A DNA stretch of 64,000 bases, taken from NCBI RefSeq assembly GCF_014467075.1, contig NZ_AP023027.1, positions 953,001-1,017,000 of the forward strand. The letters are read 5' to 3'. A program made the position numbers and the translations under genes. Of the stretch, positions 15,557-24,679 are shown in pieces (position 1 is the stretch's first letter; the number at the start of each line of letters is the position of its first letter). The DNA comes from Anaerostipes caccae L1-92 (GTDB taxonomy: Bacteria > Bacillota > Clostridia > Lachnospirales > Lachnospiraceae). Below the pieces are notes generated by a model. That model did not search any database. It saw only the letters and a program-made list of their open reading frames with translations, and was not told the DNA's origin.

Positions 15557-16870
15557 ATGAAAGGATTAACAATGAAGGACTTGATTTTTTATCACATTTT
15601 TCCGCTGGGAGCTTTTGTGGATGATGAGACAGAACATGGGATATTGGAAGTAAAGGAATGGATACCTCATATCAAAGGGTTGGGAGCCAATGCCATTTAT
15701 TTTTCACCGGTTTTTGAGTCCAGCAGCCACGGATACGATACGAAAGATTATAAGGTGATCGACCAAAGGCTTGGAACGAACGAAGATTTTAAAGAAGTAT
15801 GCAATGCACTGCATGAAGAAGGAATCAAAGTTATTTTAGACGGTGTATTCAATCATGTGGGCCGAGAATTCTGGGCATTTCAGGACGTTTTGGAAAAGAG
15901 GCAGGATTCTGAATATAAGGATTGGTTCTATATCAATTTTGACGGAAACAGCAACTATGGTGACGGATTCTGGTATGAGGGGTGGGAAGGCCATTTTGAA
16001 CTGGTAAAATTAAATCTGGATAACCCCGCAGTCAGAGACCACCTTCTGGATGCAGTGGGTATGTGGATGGAGGAGTTCGGGATTGACGGTATCCGTCTGG
16101 ATGTAGCCTATATGCTGAACCGGACATTTATGAAGAATCTTGTGGATTTTGCCAGAGACAGAAATCCGGAGATGGTCTTTATAGGAGAAATGCTGCACGG
16201 GGATTACAGCACTCTGGTCAATCACCATATGCTTGATTCTGCCACAAATTATGAATGTTATAAGGGACTGTACTCCAGTTTTAATACCCACAACATGCAC
16301 GAGATCGGTTATTCTCTGAACCGGCAGTTTGGCCCGGAACCATGGACACTTTATCAGGGACTCCCTCTGTACAGTTTTGTGGATAACCACGATGTGATGA
16401 GGATTGCCACCCAGCTTACGGATGAAAAACATCTGCCTCTGATCAATGCACTCATGTTTGCCATGCCGGGGGTACCGTCCGTCTACTACGGAAGTGAGTG
16501 GGGAATCGAGGGATTTAAAGAACCCGGCAGTGACGACGCACTTCGTCCGAGAGTAAAACCTGAGGATCTGAAGCGGGGAGAACTCTATCAATACATCGCA
16601 AAGCTTTCAGAAGTGAGGAAACACAGTCAGGCGCTGAAAGACGGCGGTTACAGAGAAATACGCACGGAACAGGATATCATCGCCTTTGAGAGAGAAGCGG
16701 GAGAAGAGAGAATGATTTTTGCCTTAAATGCGGGATCGGAGGAATATACCCTGCATTTTGACGCCAGAGCGGGAAAAGGCACGGATCTTCTGACCGGAGA
16801 AGAGAAGGATTTTGGGGGAGGGCTTTTGATTCCTCCGTATCAGGCCATGATTATTCAACCTGAGCGTTAG
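15557..16870 (+). CDS. GH13 family alpha-glucanase/maltogenic glycosidase
   Basis: 437 residues, cytoplasmic (no signal peptide). The (beta/alpha)8 barrel motifs of GH13 are clear: DGVFNHVG (region I), GIRLDVA with nucleophile D182 (region II), FIGEML with acid/base E211 (region III), and FVDNHDV with D279 (region IV). The short C-terminal beta domain ends the protein; the N-terminal starch-binding domain of neopullulanases is absent. Likely role: hydrolysis of imported maltodextrins; exact specificity is open. ATG 15557 is 7 nt after GGGAGA. It follows the ABC permease by 29 nt. Confidence 0.9.
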   Translation: MKGLTMKDLIFYHIFPLGAFVDDETEHGILEVKEWIPHIKGLGANAIYFSPVFESSSHGYDTKDYKVIDQRLGTNEDFKEVCNALHEEGIKVILDGVFNHVGREFWAFQDVLEKRQDSEYKDWFYINFDGNSNYGDGFWYEGWEGHFELVKLNLDNPAVRDHLLDAVGMWMEEFGIDGIRLDVAYMLNRTFMKNLVDFARDRNPEMVFIGEMLHGDYSTLVNHHMLDSATNYECYKGLYSSFNTHNMHEIGYSLNRQFGPEPWTLYQGLPLYSFVDNHDVMRIATQLTDEKHLPLINALMFAMPGVPSVYYGSEWGIEGFKEPGSDDALRPRVKPEDLKRGELYQYIAKLSEVRKHSQALKDGGYREIRTEQDIIAFEREAGEERMIFALNAGSEEYTLHFDARAGKGTDLLTGEEKDFGGGLLIPPYQAMIIQPER

Positions 16871-16876
16871 GCTTTC

Positions 16877-16905
16877 TTGACTTTTTGTGCAAAAACATAT
16901 AAAAT
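16877..16905 (+). promoter_or_regulatory. Promoter of rny
   Basis: TTGACT (16877-16882), 17-nt spacer, TAAAAT (16900-16905). A 15-16-nt inverted repeat straddles the -10 element (see next entry). Confidence 0.7.
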
Positions 16906-16930
16906 TATAGAAGTGTTTTATGCACAAAAA
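16882..16930. promoter_or_regulatory. Inverted repeat around the rny -10 box and transcript start
   Basis: TTTTTGTGCAAAAAC (16882-16896) is nearly perfectly complementary to GTTTTATGCACAAAAA (16915-16930). The -10 box and the expected start lie between the arms, so this is better explained as an operator than as a terminator; function inferred only. Confidence 0.5.
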
Positions 16931-16950
16931 ATTGAATAAGGAGGAGGCCT

Positions 16951-18498
16951 GTGGTATATATAATTATTGCCATTATCGCAACTCTGGTCATTGTTGCGCC
17001 AATTTCCGCCTATGTTGCCAATCAAAGAAGCAAGAAGGCTATGGAAGTAACCATTGGAAACGCAGAGAGCAAAGCCAGAGATATTATAGATGAAGCCATA
17101 AAAGCAGCGGATGCGAAGAAACGCGAAGCTTCACTTGAGATCAAGGAAGAAACTATAAAAGCGAGACATGACTTTGAAAAGGAAACAAAGGAACGCAGGG
17201 GTGAACTGCAGAAGTACGAAAAGCGCGTACTCAACAAGGAAGAAACTGTTGACAAGAAAGCAGAGATGCTGGAGCGCAGGGAACAGTCTCTGACTGCCAA
17301 AGAAAAGAATTTTGAGGCAGACAAGGCAAAAGTGCAGGAGCTCAAGTCCAAACACTTACAGGAATTAGAAAGAATTTCTGGGCTGACCTCTGATCAGGCA
17401 AAAGAACAACTATTATCAGCAGTGAAGGAAGACGTAAAGCACGAGACAGCGATGCTCGTAAAAGAGATGGAATCCAGAGCAAAGGAAGATGCGAGAAAGA
17501 GAGCCAAGGAGTATGTGGTCACAGCCATTCAGAAGTGTGCCGTAGACCATGTGGCCGAGACGACGATCTCTCTTGTACAGCTTCCAAACGACGAGATGAA
17601 AGGACGCATCATCGGCCGGGAGGGCAGGAATATCCGTGCCCTTGAGAATATGACAGGAGTAGAATTGATCATCGATGATACCCCGGAAGCAGTCGTATTG
17701 TCAAGTTTTAATCCGGTCAGGAGAGAGATTGCAAGGATTGCTCTTGAAAAGCTGATCGTGGACGGAAGAATTCATCCGGCCAGGATCGAAGAGATGGTGG
17801 AAAAAGCCACAAAAGAAGTGGAGACGAAGATGCGGGAAGACGGGGAGGCTGCAACTCTGGAACTTGGAGTTCACGGTATCCATCCGGAACTGGTCCGTCT
17901 GCTGGGCAAGATGAAATACCGCACCAGCTATGGACAGAACGCACTGAAGCACTCTATGGAGGTGGCACAGCTTTCAGGGCTGCTGGCATCTGAGATCGGA
18001 GTCGATGTCAGGATGGCAAAACGCGCTGGGCTGCTCCATGACATTGGAAAAGCTATCGACCACGAAGTGGAAGGTTCCCACGTAGAACTTGGAGTGAACT
18101 TGTGCAAGAAGTACAAGGAACATCCGATTGTAATCAATGCAGTGGAATCCCATCATGGGGATGCAGAACCAGATACATTAATCGCTTGTCTTGTTCAGGC
18201 GGCAGATGCGATTTCCGCAGCGAGACCGGGAGCGAGAAGCGAAACACTGGAAAGCTATACGACGAGACTGAAACAGCTGGAAGAGATCGCAGATTCCTTC
18301 CAGGGTGTTGATAAAACTTTTGCGATACAGGCAGGTCGGGAGATTCGTGTAATGGTAGTTCCAGAACAAATCAGTGACGACGACATGATTTTACTGGCCA
18401 GGGATATTTCAAAACAGGTGGAAGATAACCTGGATTACCCGGGACAGATTAAAGTCAATATTATCCGTGAGTCACGGGTTGTGGACTACGCGAAATAA
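16951..18498 (+). CDS. rny: Ribonuclease Y
   Basis: 515 residues, the standard length. N-terminal membrane anchor ([21 protein letters not shown]), a long coiled coil (about 25-195), a KH RNA-binding domain ([15 protein letters not shown]), and an HD domain (NALKHSMEV and LLHDIGKA carrying the metal-binding HD) followed by the conserved C-terminal domain. RNase Y is the membrane-bound endonuclease that starts bulk mRNA decay in many Firmicutes. GTG 16951 follows AAGGAGGAG. Single-gene unit: own promoter and a strong terminator. Confidence 0.97.
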   Translation: MVYIIIAIIATLVIVAPISAYVANQRSKKAMEVTIGNAESKARDIIDEAIKAADAKKREASLEIKEETIKARHDFEKETKERRGELQKYEKRVLNKEETVDKKAEMLERREQSLTAKEKNFEADKAKVQELKSKHLQELERISGLTSDQAKEQLLSAVKEDVKHETAMLVKEMESRAKEDARKRAKEYVVTAIQKCAVDHVAETTISLVQLPNDEMKGRIIGREGRNIRALENMTGVELIIDDTPEAVVLSSFNPVRREIARIALEKLIVDGRIHPARIEEMVEKATKEVETKMREDGEAATLELGVHGIHPELVRLLGKMKYRTSYGQNALKHSMEVAQLSGLLASEIGVDVRMAKRAGLLHDIGKAIDHEVEGSHVELGVNLCKKYKEHPIVINAVESHHGDAEPDTLIACLVQAADAISAARPGARSETLESYTTRLKQLEEIADSFQGVDKTFAIQAGREIRVMVVPEQISDDDMILLARDISKQVEDNLDYPGQIKVNIIRESRVVDYAK

Positions 18499-18511
18499 TC
18501 AATGGAAAGTG

Positions 18512-18549
18512 AGACAGCAGATGAATTCATTCATCTGCTGTCTTTTTTT
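18512..18549 (+). terminator. Rho-independent terminator after rny
   Basis: AGACAGCAGATGAA pairs with TTCATCTGCTGTCT, followed by seven T. Confidence 0.93.
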
Positions 18550-18598
18550 GATGAGAAAAATCCTTCACACATATTTAAACCGCAAAAAACATGCAGAT

Positions 18599-18627
18599 AA
18601 CCGCATTTTCGTACGAAAAATGCGGTT
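18599..18627. promoter_or_regulatory. Palindrome upstream of the hexitol operon promoter
   Basis: AACCGCATTTT ... AAAATGCGGTT around a CGTACG centre: an almost perfect 29-bp palindrome about 40 bp upstream of the -35 box. Several further ATGCA/TGCAG motifs follow up to the start codon. Candidate operator for the DeoR-type regulator encoded in the operon; not proven. Confidence 0.5.
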
Positions 18628-18666
18628 AATTTATTATAAAAACGCATATAACTGCAATAAATAGCC

Positions 18667-18695
18667 TTGACAATGCAAAAATATGCTGGTATTAT
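18667..18695 (+). promoter_or_regulatory. Promoter of the hexitol operon
   Basis: Consensus TTGACA (18667-18672), 17-nt spacer, TATTAT (18690-18695). Confidence 0.85.
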
Positions 18696-18780
18696 AAAGG
18701 AACAGCAAACAAAACAGGCAAACAGATGCATAAAATGCAGATGAAAGCGCAAAAAAATGCAGAAAGAAAGGAAAACAAGT

Positions 18781-19581
18781 ATGGAAAAGTGGATGGACTT
18801 AAGCGGGAAAGTCATGATCGTCACAGGCGGAAGCCAGGGGATCGGTGAACATGTAGTAAAAACACTGAGAAATAACGGTGCCGCAGTTGTGGTTGCGGAC
18901 TTGAGAAACAATGAGACGTTTGAAAAGGATGAGAACATCTTTTTTGTTGAGTGCAACGTTGCCGACAAGAAAAGTGTGGATTCGATGATGGAACAGGTAA
19001 TAAAGAAATATGGAAAAATTGATGGCCTTCTGAACAATGCAGGAGTCAGCCGTCCGAGACTGCTGGTTGATTTTTACGGAAAACGTCCGGAATATGAACT
19101 TTCAGAAGAAGACTTTGATTTTATGGTCAATGTCAATCAAAAAGGAGTATTCCTGTGCTCACAGGCTGCTGCACGTTACATGATAAAACAGAAATCCGGA
19201 GTGATCGTGAATATGTCATCTGAGGCGGGGATGCAGGGCTCCAAAGGCCAGAGCTGCTATTCAGGCACAAAAGGAGCAGTCCTTTCTTACACAATGTCAT
19301 GGGCGAAGGAGCTGGGCCCCTATAATATCCGCGTTGTCGGTGTGGCACCGTCGATCAATGAGAGAACTCCTATGAATAACGACGCAGCATTTGAAGCGCT
19401 TGCGTATACAAGAGGACAGGATAAGAACAATGTTTCATCCGATTATGAAAAAGTTATTCCGATGGGAAGACCGGGGAAATTAGATGAAGTTGCCGACTTG
19501 ATCTGCTACCTGATGTCCGACCGTGCAAGCTACATATCCGGAACTACTGTAAATATCAGCGGGGCAAAGTCTACACGTTAA
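18781..19581 (+). CDS. Short-chain dehydrogenase, sorbitol-6-phosphate 2-dehydrogenase-like
   Basis: 266 residues. Classical SDR: cofactor site TGGSQGIG (15-22), NNAG near residue 87, catalytic Ser in NMSSEAG, and Y160-SGT-K164. Length and context fit SorD-type sorbitol-6-phosphate dehydrogenases, which convert sorbitol-6-phosphate to fructose-6-phosphate with NAD. Substrate assignment rests on the adjacent hexitol PTS genes; homology alone would also allow another sugar-alcohol phosphate. ATG 18781 follows GAAAGG; the frame opens further upstream at 18757 without an RBS. Confidence 0.82.
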   Translation: MEKWMDLSGKVMIVTGGSQGIGEHVVKTLRNNGAAVVVADLRNNETFEKDENIFFVECNVADKKSVDSMMEQVIKKYGKIDGLLNNAGVSRPRLLVDFYGKRPEYELSEEDFDFMVNVNQKGVFLCSQAAARYMIKQKSGVIVNMSSEAGMQGSKGQSCYSGTKGAVLSYTMSWAKELGPYNIRVVGVAPSINERTPMNNDAAFEALAYTRGQDKNNVSSDYEKVIPMGRPGKLDEVADLICYLMSDRASYISGTTVNISGAKSTR

Positions 19582-19632
19582 AAAGTATTTCAATAGTAAA
19601 AAGTCAAAGTATGAGAACCGGAGGTGTAAGAT

Positions 19633-21489
19633 ATGGAAACAAAAGCAGGGGCACTGGACAGAATCCGTAAATTCGGCGGGCATATGAGCGGGATGGTCAT
19701 GCCGAATCTGGGTGCATTTGTGGGCTGGGGACTGCTGGCAGCATTGTTCATACCGACAGGGTGGATTCCCAATGAAAAATTAAATGAGATGGTAGGACCC
19801 ATATTAAATTATCTGCTGCCGCTTCTGATCGGCTATACGGCAGGCTATAATATCCATGGACAGCGGGGAGGTGTTATCGGTGCATTTACTACCATGGGAG
19901 TGATTGTAGGTTCTGATATCACTATGTTCAGCGGAGCCATGATCATGGGCCCGTTTTCTTCATGGCTTCTAAAGAAGTTTGACCATGCCGTGGAGGGGAA
20001 AATCAAACCCGGATTTGAAATGCTCATCAATAATTTCAGCCTTGGAATCCTTGGATTTGCTTTGGCTATCCTCGGTTATCTGATCATCGGGCCGGTGGTA
20101 AATGCGATTATCGCTTTTTTGACGGCAGGAATCAACTTCCTGATCGCGAAGAAACTGATTCCGCTTTTGGCTGTATTTATGTGCCCGGCCCAGGTGTTGT
20201 TTTTGAACAATGCAGTAAACCATGGAATTATCTCACCGATTGCATTCGCTCAGGCTCAGGAGGCCGGTAAATCCCTGATGTTCCTGCTCGATTCTAACTG
20301 TGGTCCGCTGCTTGGCACCTTATGCTCTATTGCTGTTTTTGGAAAGGGAAAAGCAAAAGAGACAGCTCCCATGGCGATGTTTATTGCGGGAATCGCCGGT
20401 ATCGGGGAAGTGTATTTTCCTTTTATTCTGGCAAATCCGATCATGATTTTTGCTACAATGGGCGGTCTTGCAACCTCCCTTCTGCTCCTGGTCGTGCTGG
20501 GCGGCGGTCTGGTCGGCATGCCGTCTCCGGGCAGTCTGATCAATATAGCCCTTATGACACCAAAGGATGCTGCGGTGGCAAATGTTCTGGCAATCGGAGC
20601 GGGATTTGCGGTGGCGCTGCTGATCGGTTCTTTTATTCTGAAGACCATAGGCTCTCCGGAGGAAGAGGCAGATCTTGCCGTAGCCGGTATCGATATGGGA
20701 ACAAAGACGGCAAAACCGGAAGCGGCCTTAAAGAAACATAAGCCTTCCTCAGGAGGTGCCATCCGTTATATCATCGTGGCCTGTGATTCAGGAATGGGCT
20801 CCAGCGCCATGGGAGCATCGGTTTTAAAGAATCGTCTCCAGAAAGAAGGATATAAAGATATTAAGGTAAAGAATTCATCGGCCAGCCGGATTGATCCTGA
20901 TGCGGACATGATTATCACGCTGGAAGGGCTGATTGAGAGGGCAAAACTGAGTGTAGACAATACAGGCAGGGAATTTCTGGCGATCAACAACTTTCTGAAA
21001 GAAGCTGATTACGACCGGGCTTTGGAAGTGATTGAAGACAGAAACGGCAAAGAAAAAGCAAAACCTATTTTATCAGAAGAAAACATTGCGTTAAATGTGA
21101 AGGTAAAGGATAAAGAAGAGGCCATTCGGTATGCCGGAAAAATTTTGGTGGAAAACGCGTATACGACTCCGAAGTATATTGAACATATGATGGAGAGGGA
21201 GAGGAGATTCTCTGTGTATATCGGAAACCATCTGGCGATTCCTCATGGGATAGAGTCATCAGATTCGGAAATATATACTTCAGGCCTGTCTGTAGTACAG
21301 ATTCCGGAAGGCGTTGACTTTGGTGATGGAAATATTGCATACGTTGTCATAGGTATCGCCGGGAAAGACGGCACTCATCTGAATATGCTCAGCAACATAG
21401 CGCTGATCTGTGCTGAGGAAGAGAATATTGAAAAGATGAGGCATGCTGAAAATAAACAAGAGATTATGGAACTATTAAAGAATATTTAA
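19633..21489 (+). CDS. mtlA: PTS mannitol-type permease, fused IICBA
   Basis: 618 residues with the E. coli MtlA domain order. IIC (1 to ~345, multiple membrane helices, GGHMSGMVMPNLGAFVGWG near the start), IIB (~375-470) with phospho-Cys C384 in VACDSGMGSSAMGAS, and IIA (~475-618) with phospho-His H538 in LAIPHGIES. It imports and phosphorylates a hexitol at the cell membrane using phosphate from HPr. Fusion of all three domains means no separate IIA gene is needed, and none is present. The partner dehydrogenases leave it open whether mannitol, sorbitol or both are substrates. Confidence 0.95.
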   Translation: METKAGALDRIRKFGGHMSGMVMPNLGAFVGWGLLAALFIPTGWIPNEKLNEMVGPILNYLLPLLIGYTAGYNIHGQRGGVIGAFTTMGVIVGSDITMFSGAMIMGPFSSWLLKKFDHAVEGKIKPGFEMLINNFSLGILGFALAILGYLIIGPVVNAIIAFLTAGINFLIAKKLIPLLAVFMCPAQVLFLNNAVNHGIISPIAFAQAQEAGKSLMFLLDSNCGPLLGTLCSIAVFGKGKAKETAPMAMFIAGIAGIGEVYFPFILANPIMIFATMGGLATSLLLLVVLGGGLVGMPSPGSLINIALMTPKDAAVANVLAIGAGFAVALLIGSFILKTIGSPEEEADLAVAGIDMGTKTAKPEAALKKHKPSSGGAIRYIIVACDSGMGSSAMGASVLKNRLQKEGYKDIKVKNSSASRIDPDADMIITLEGLIERAKLSVDNTGREFLAINNFLKEADYDRALEVIEDRNGKEKAKPILSEENIALNVKVKDKEEAIRYAGKILVENAYTTPKYIEHMMERERRFSVYIGNHLAIPHGIESSDSEIYTSGLSVVQIPEGVDFGDGNIAYVVIGIAGKDGTHLNMLSNIALICAEEENIEKMRHAENKQEIMELLKNI

Positions 21490-21578
21490 TGTCCGCTTTT
21501 GCTTTCCCTTTTCCGGCGGATTCGTTATAATAATATTAATCTAATCAACAGAATGTATGTGTAGGAGAAGGTAAAGCG

Positions 21579-22286
21579 ATGAAGATGTTAAAAGCAGAGA
21601 GGCAGGATAAGATCCTGGAGATTCTGTCCCTCGAAAATAAAATTATTGCCAGCGAATTAAGTGTGAGGCTTGAAGTTTCTGAGGATACGATCCGCAGAGA
21701 TATTAAAGAATTAGACCAGAGAGGTCTTTTGAAAAAGGTGCACAGCGGAGCCGTAAAAAACGGACCTTTGAAGGAAGATTTTGATGCAAGGATTGATCTG
21801 AATCTGGAAGAAAAGATTCGTCTGGCCAAAAAGGGCGCAGAATTGATCAAACCCGGATCTGTGATTTTGATCGATGACGGAACAACTAACTATCAGGTGA
21901 TCAAGCAGCTGGATAAACACATGCGCTGTACGGTTATTACGAACAGTATTCCGATTATCCTTCTTTTAAGAGATTATCCAAACATCGATGTGATCACGCT
22001 GGGCGGGAATCTGTATAAATCTTCCATGGCTACCTATGGCTATGAGGTCATCAAACAGCTGGAGCTGCTTCATCCGGATTTGTATTTTATGGGGATTTAC
22101 TGTATGAGCAGTGAAGTGGGCATCAGTCATTCATCCATGGAAGAATGCCAGCTGAAACAGAAGATGCTCTCTGTCTCTTATCAGACTGCGGCACTTGTGA
22201 CCAAGGAAAAGATCGGATCTGTGTCAAATTATGTCATATGCAAGACAGGTGACATTACATATTTGATCACAGATTCTGATCAGTAA
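21579..22286 (+). CDS. DeoR-family transcriptional regulator of the hexitol operon
   Basis: 235 residues. N-terminal winged helix with the DeoR signature (IASELSVRLEVSEDTIRRDI, GLLKKVHSGAV), then the sugar-phosphate-sensing domain (LIDDGTTNYQVIKQL; VITLGG). DeoR proteins usually repress until a phosphosugar binds. Its place between mtlA and the mtlD-like gene suggests it controls this operon, replacing the PRD-type MtlR found in Bacillus. ATG 21579 is preceded by AGGAGAAGG. Confidence 0.93.
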   Translation: MKMLKAERQDKILEILSLENKIIASELSVRLEVSEDTIRRDIKELDQRGLLKKVHSGAVKNGPLKEDFDARIDLNLEEKIRLAKKGAELIKPGSVILIDDGTTNYQVIKQLDKHMRCTVITNSIPIILLLRDYPNIDVITLGGNLYKSSMATYGYEVIKQLELLHPDLYFMGIYCMSSEVGISHSSMEECQLKQKMLSVSYQTAALVTKEKIGSVSNYVICKTGDITYLITDSDQ

Positions 22287-22330
22287 ATATAGAGCTGTTT
22301 TTCAGACAAAACACAGATCAGGAGGGAAAA

Positions 22331-23470
22331 ATGAAGAATGTATTGATTGTGGGAGCAGGACGGTTAGGAAAAGGGTTTGTAGGCGAAACTTTTGACAATG
22401 CGGGATGGAATCTTACATTCCTGGATAAGGACCCGAGAGTTACAGAAGAATTACGAAAACACGGTTGTTATTATGTGAAGGTACACCGGGTGGATGAAAT
22501 ACAAAACCGTACGGTTAAAAATTTTAAAGCATATACTTGTGATGAAGAATACTCATGTATGGAGGCTTTCTTGGAGACGGATGTGATCGTACTTCCGCTT
22601 TATCCGGAAGACTTTGAAGAGGCAGCAGGTTATTTGACGAAGTGCTTTGAAGAATTTTACAGGGTGCATCCGGACCGCAGACTGACTATGATCTGTATTA
22701 CAAATAAAAATTATCTGATCCCGGGAATTACGGAGGCATTCAGAAAAGATTTGTCCGAAGATGCAAAGGAGTGGTTCGATCAGAATGTAGTGATCCGGGA
22801 CTCTATTATCCGCAGGAGTACAGATGCCAAGAGTAATTATGATGTCCATATTGATACGGTTGCAGTAAATTCACTTTTGATCCAGCAGCCGGTCAATAAC
22901 GATTTCAGTGATGTGGAATGGATGGAACTTACGGACAAGATTGAGATGCTCAAAGACATTAAAGTCACCGCAGTCAATGGTCCCCATGCAACACTGGCCT
23001 ATATGGGATATTTAAAGGGGTACAGTACGATTCCGGAATCTGAGGCTGATCCTGAGATCGCGGAAGTTGTGGAAGGAGTAGTAGAGGAGATTACGGCAGC
23101 CGTCATGAAGGAATATCCGATTACACCGGAGGAGCTGCACAATCTCGTTTATTTTGCACCGGCTAAGGGTGTGCTTCCGGATTCTATCTACCGGGTAGGA
23201 TATGATCCGATCCGTAAATTATCAAAAGGAGACCGTCTGACAGGAGCCGCCGAGCTGTGTCTGAAACACGGCGTCAGTTTTGATTCGATCGCCAAAGCCA
23301 TGGCGGCCGGATTCCAATATGCGGAGCCCAGGGACGCAAACGCACAGAAACTTCAGCAGGAGATTAAAAACATTGGAATTGAACAGGCCGTATCTGAATA
23401 TACTGGTCTGGACGCAGACAGCCCGATTGCAAAACGTGTCATCGAATATTATCATCAGTCTGCAAGATAG
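22331..23470 (+). CDS. mtlD: Mannitol-1-phosphate 5-dehydrogenase family protein
   Basis: 379 residues, the usual MtlD length. N-terminal Rossmann domain (VLIVGAGRLGKGFVGETF) and C-terminal helical domain with the family pattern VNGPHATLAYMGYLKG, in which N and H correspond to catalytic residues of polyol dehydrogenases. It would oxidise mannitol-1-phosphate to fructose-6-phosphate. The sequence looks distant from enterobacterial MtlD, so the gene symbol is by family and context. RBS CAGGAGGG precedes ATG 22331; 44 nt after the regulator gene. Confidence 0.85.
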   Translation: MKNVLIVGAGRLGKGFVGETFDNAGWNLTFLDKDPRVTEELRKHGCYYVKVHRVDEIQNRTVKNFKAYTCDEEYSCMEAFLETDVIVLPLYPEDFEEAAGYLTKCFEEFYRVHPDRRLTMICITNKNYLIPGITEAFRKDLSEDAKEWFDQNVVIRDSIIRRSTDAKSNYDVHIDTVAVNSLLIQQPVNNDFSDVEWMELTDKIEMLKDIKVTAVNGPHATLAYMGYLKGYSTIPESEADPEIAEVVEGVVEEITAAVMKEYPITPEELHNLVYFAPAKGVLPDSIYRVGYDPIRKLSKGDRLTGAAELCLKHGVSFDSIAKAMAAGFQYAEPRDANAQKLQQEIKNIGIEQAVSEYTGLDADSPIAKRVIEYYHQSAR

Positions 23471-23485
23471 AAGGCGGAGGAGCAT

Positions 23486-24013
23486 ATGGACGGATATAAA
23501 AAGATCAGACAGAATCTCGTACATCAGGGAAAAGTAGTGGGGTTTTATGAAGATGTCATTACACTGCCCAATGGCAATACTGTCACCTGGGACCTGGTAA
23601 AGCATCCGGGAGCCGCAGCAATTATTCCGGTCACGGAGGAAGGGAATATCCTGCTGGTCCGTCAATATAGAAATGCCCTGGACGCCATGACTTATGAGAT
23701 ACCGGCCGGAGGTATTGAGCGGGGGGAGAGCGGATACGACTGTGTAAAAAGGGAGATCGAGGAAGAGACAGGGTGCAGGGCAGAAAAGATTGAACCTCTG
23801 ATCACGATTGTAACCGCCATTGGCTTCTGCGATGAAAAAATTCCAATCTTTGTAGGGACCGGGCTTCATAAGACAGAGCAGAATCTGGACGAAGACGAGT
23901 TTATCGATGTATATGAATTTTCGCCTGAGAAAGTGAAGGACATGATCTTAAAAGAAGAGATTGTGGATGCCAAGACGATTTCCGGAATCATGACATATTT
24001 GAGTACGCTGTGA
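23486..24013 (+). CDS. NUDIX hydrolase, ADP-ribose pyrophosphatase-like
   Basis: 175 residues. The Nudix box is complete (GGIERGES, then REIEEETG), and the upstream AIIPVTEEGNILLVRQYR is typical of the NudF/ADP-ribose pyrophosphatase group, which splits ADP-ribose to AMP and ribose-5-phosphate. RBS GGCGGAGG; it starts 15 nt after the mtlD-like stop, so it may be the last gene of that operon. A terminator follows. Confidence 0.9.
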   Translation: MDGYKKIRQNLVHQGKVVGFYEDVITLPNGNTVTWDLVKHPGAAAIIPVTEEGNILLVRQYRNALDAMTYEIPAGGIERGESGYDCVKREIEEETGCRAEKIEPLITIVTAIGFCDEKIPIFVGTGLHKTEQNLDEDEFIDVYEFSPEKVKDMILKEEIVDAKTISGIMTYLSTL

Positions 24014-24040
24014 GGATGAAATACCGGGTGTCATAAAGAA

Positions 24041-24077
24041 AAAAGGTAGCACATATAATTTTATGTGCTACCTTTTT
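24041..24077 (+). terminator. Rho-independent terminator closing the hexitol/NUDIX unit
   Basis: AAAGGTAGCACAT pairs with ATGTGCTACCTTT, followed by T residues. Confidence 0.92.
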
Positions 24078-24115
24078 ATATCCGCGGAGCAAATGATATC
24101 TGGGAGGGAATTTAG

Positions 24116-24679
24116 ATGGAGCGGAAAAAATTTTTCATCGGTGTGTTCGTGCTGACTGGCCTTGTGCTGGGAAGCCTTTTTACAAATGCAGTGTATAAGG
24201 ATTATCTGGAGTATGGGGGACAGATGGATTCCCTTGTCCTCAGCGGGAAAGGACTTTACATATCAGGCAGCAGCCTTCTGCCCTATATTTTATTTAAGAG
24301 GGGAAAGCAGTACGGCATTTTATTTCTGATCGGTTTTATTTTGAAGCCGGTGGTGCTTTTATACGGCGGACTTTTCTGTCTTTCTTTTTTTCTGGGTTCG
24401 ATCCTGTCTCTGCAGGTGATGAATTTAGGGATCGCAGGCCTGCTGATTGTGATACTGAGCCTGTTTCCGCACTATATCTGTTACGGCGGTTCCATGTATC
24501 TTCTGTATCAGCGAAATGTAAGAGATGAAAAAAAAGAAGAAATAACCTTTGATACAGGTCATTCCTTCTTAAAAAAATTTTCCATTCATCTGGAACTGAT
24601 ACTGCTGGTGCTGGGATGCTTTTTAGAGAGCTATGTCAATCCCGGAATCTTAAACATGTTCAGCCATCTTATAAAGTAA
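24116..24679 (+). CDS. SpoIIM-like integral membrane protein
   Basis: 187 residues with about five hydrophobic helices. The segment VMNLGIAGLLIVILSLFPHYICYGGSMY resembles the conserved region of SpoIIM/DUF95 proteins, and the size is that of stage II sporulation protein M, which acts with SpoIID/SpoIIP in forespore engulfment. The match is by pattern only, so the family is moderately sure and the role is not. GGGAGGG precedes ATG 24116. Its 3' end overlaps the convergent DAHP synthase gene by 30 bp. Confidence 0.62.
   Translation: MERKKFFIGVFVLTGLVLGSLFTNAVYKDYLEYGGQMDSLVLSGKGLYISGSSLLPYILFKRGKQYGILFLIGFILKPVVLLYGGLFCLSFFLGSILSLQVMNLGIAGLLIVILSLFPHYICYGGSMYLLYQRNVRDEKKEEITFDTGHSFLKKFSIHLELILLVLGCFLESYVNPGILNMFSHLIK

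Noticed and set aside
18531..19037. 168-codon minus-strand frame before and within the hexitol operon
   Set aside because: It runs through the rny terminator, the operator palindrome and the promoter of the hexitol operon, and into the dehydrogenase gene.
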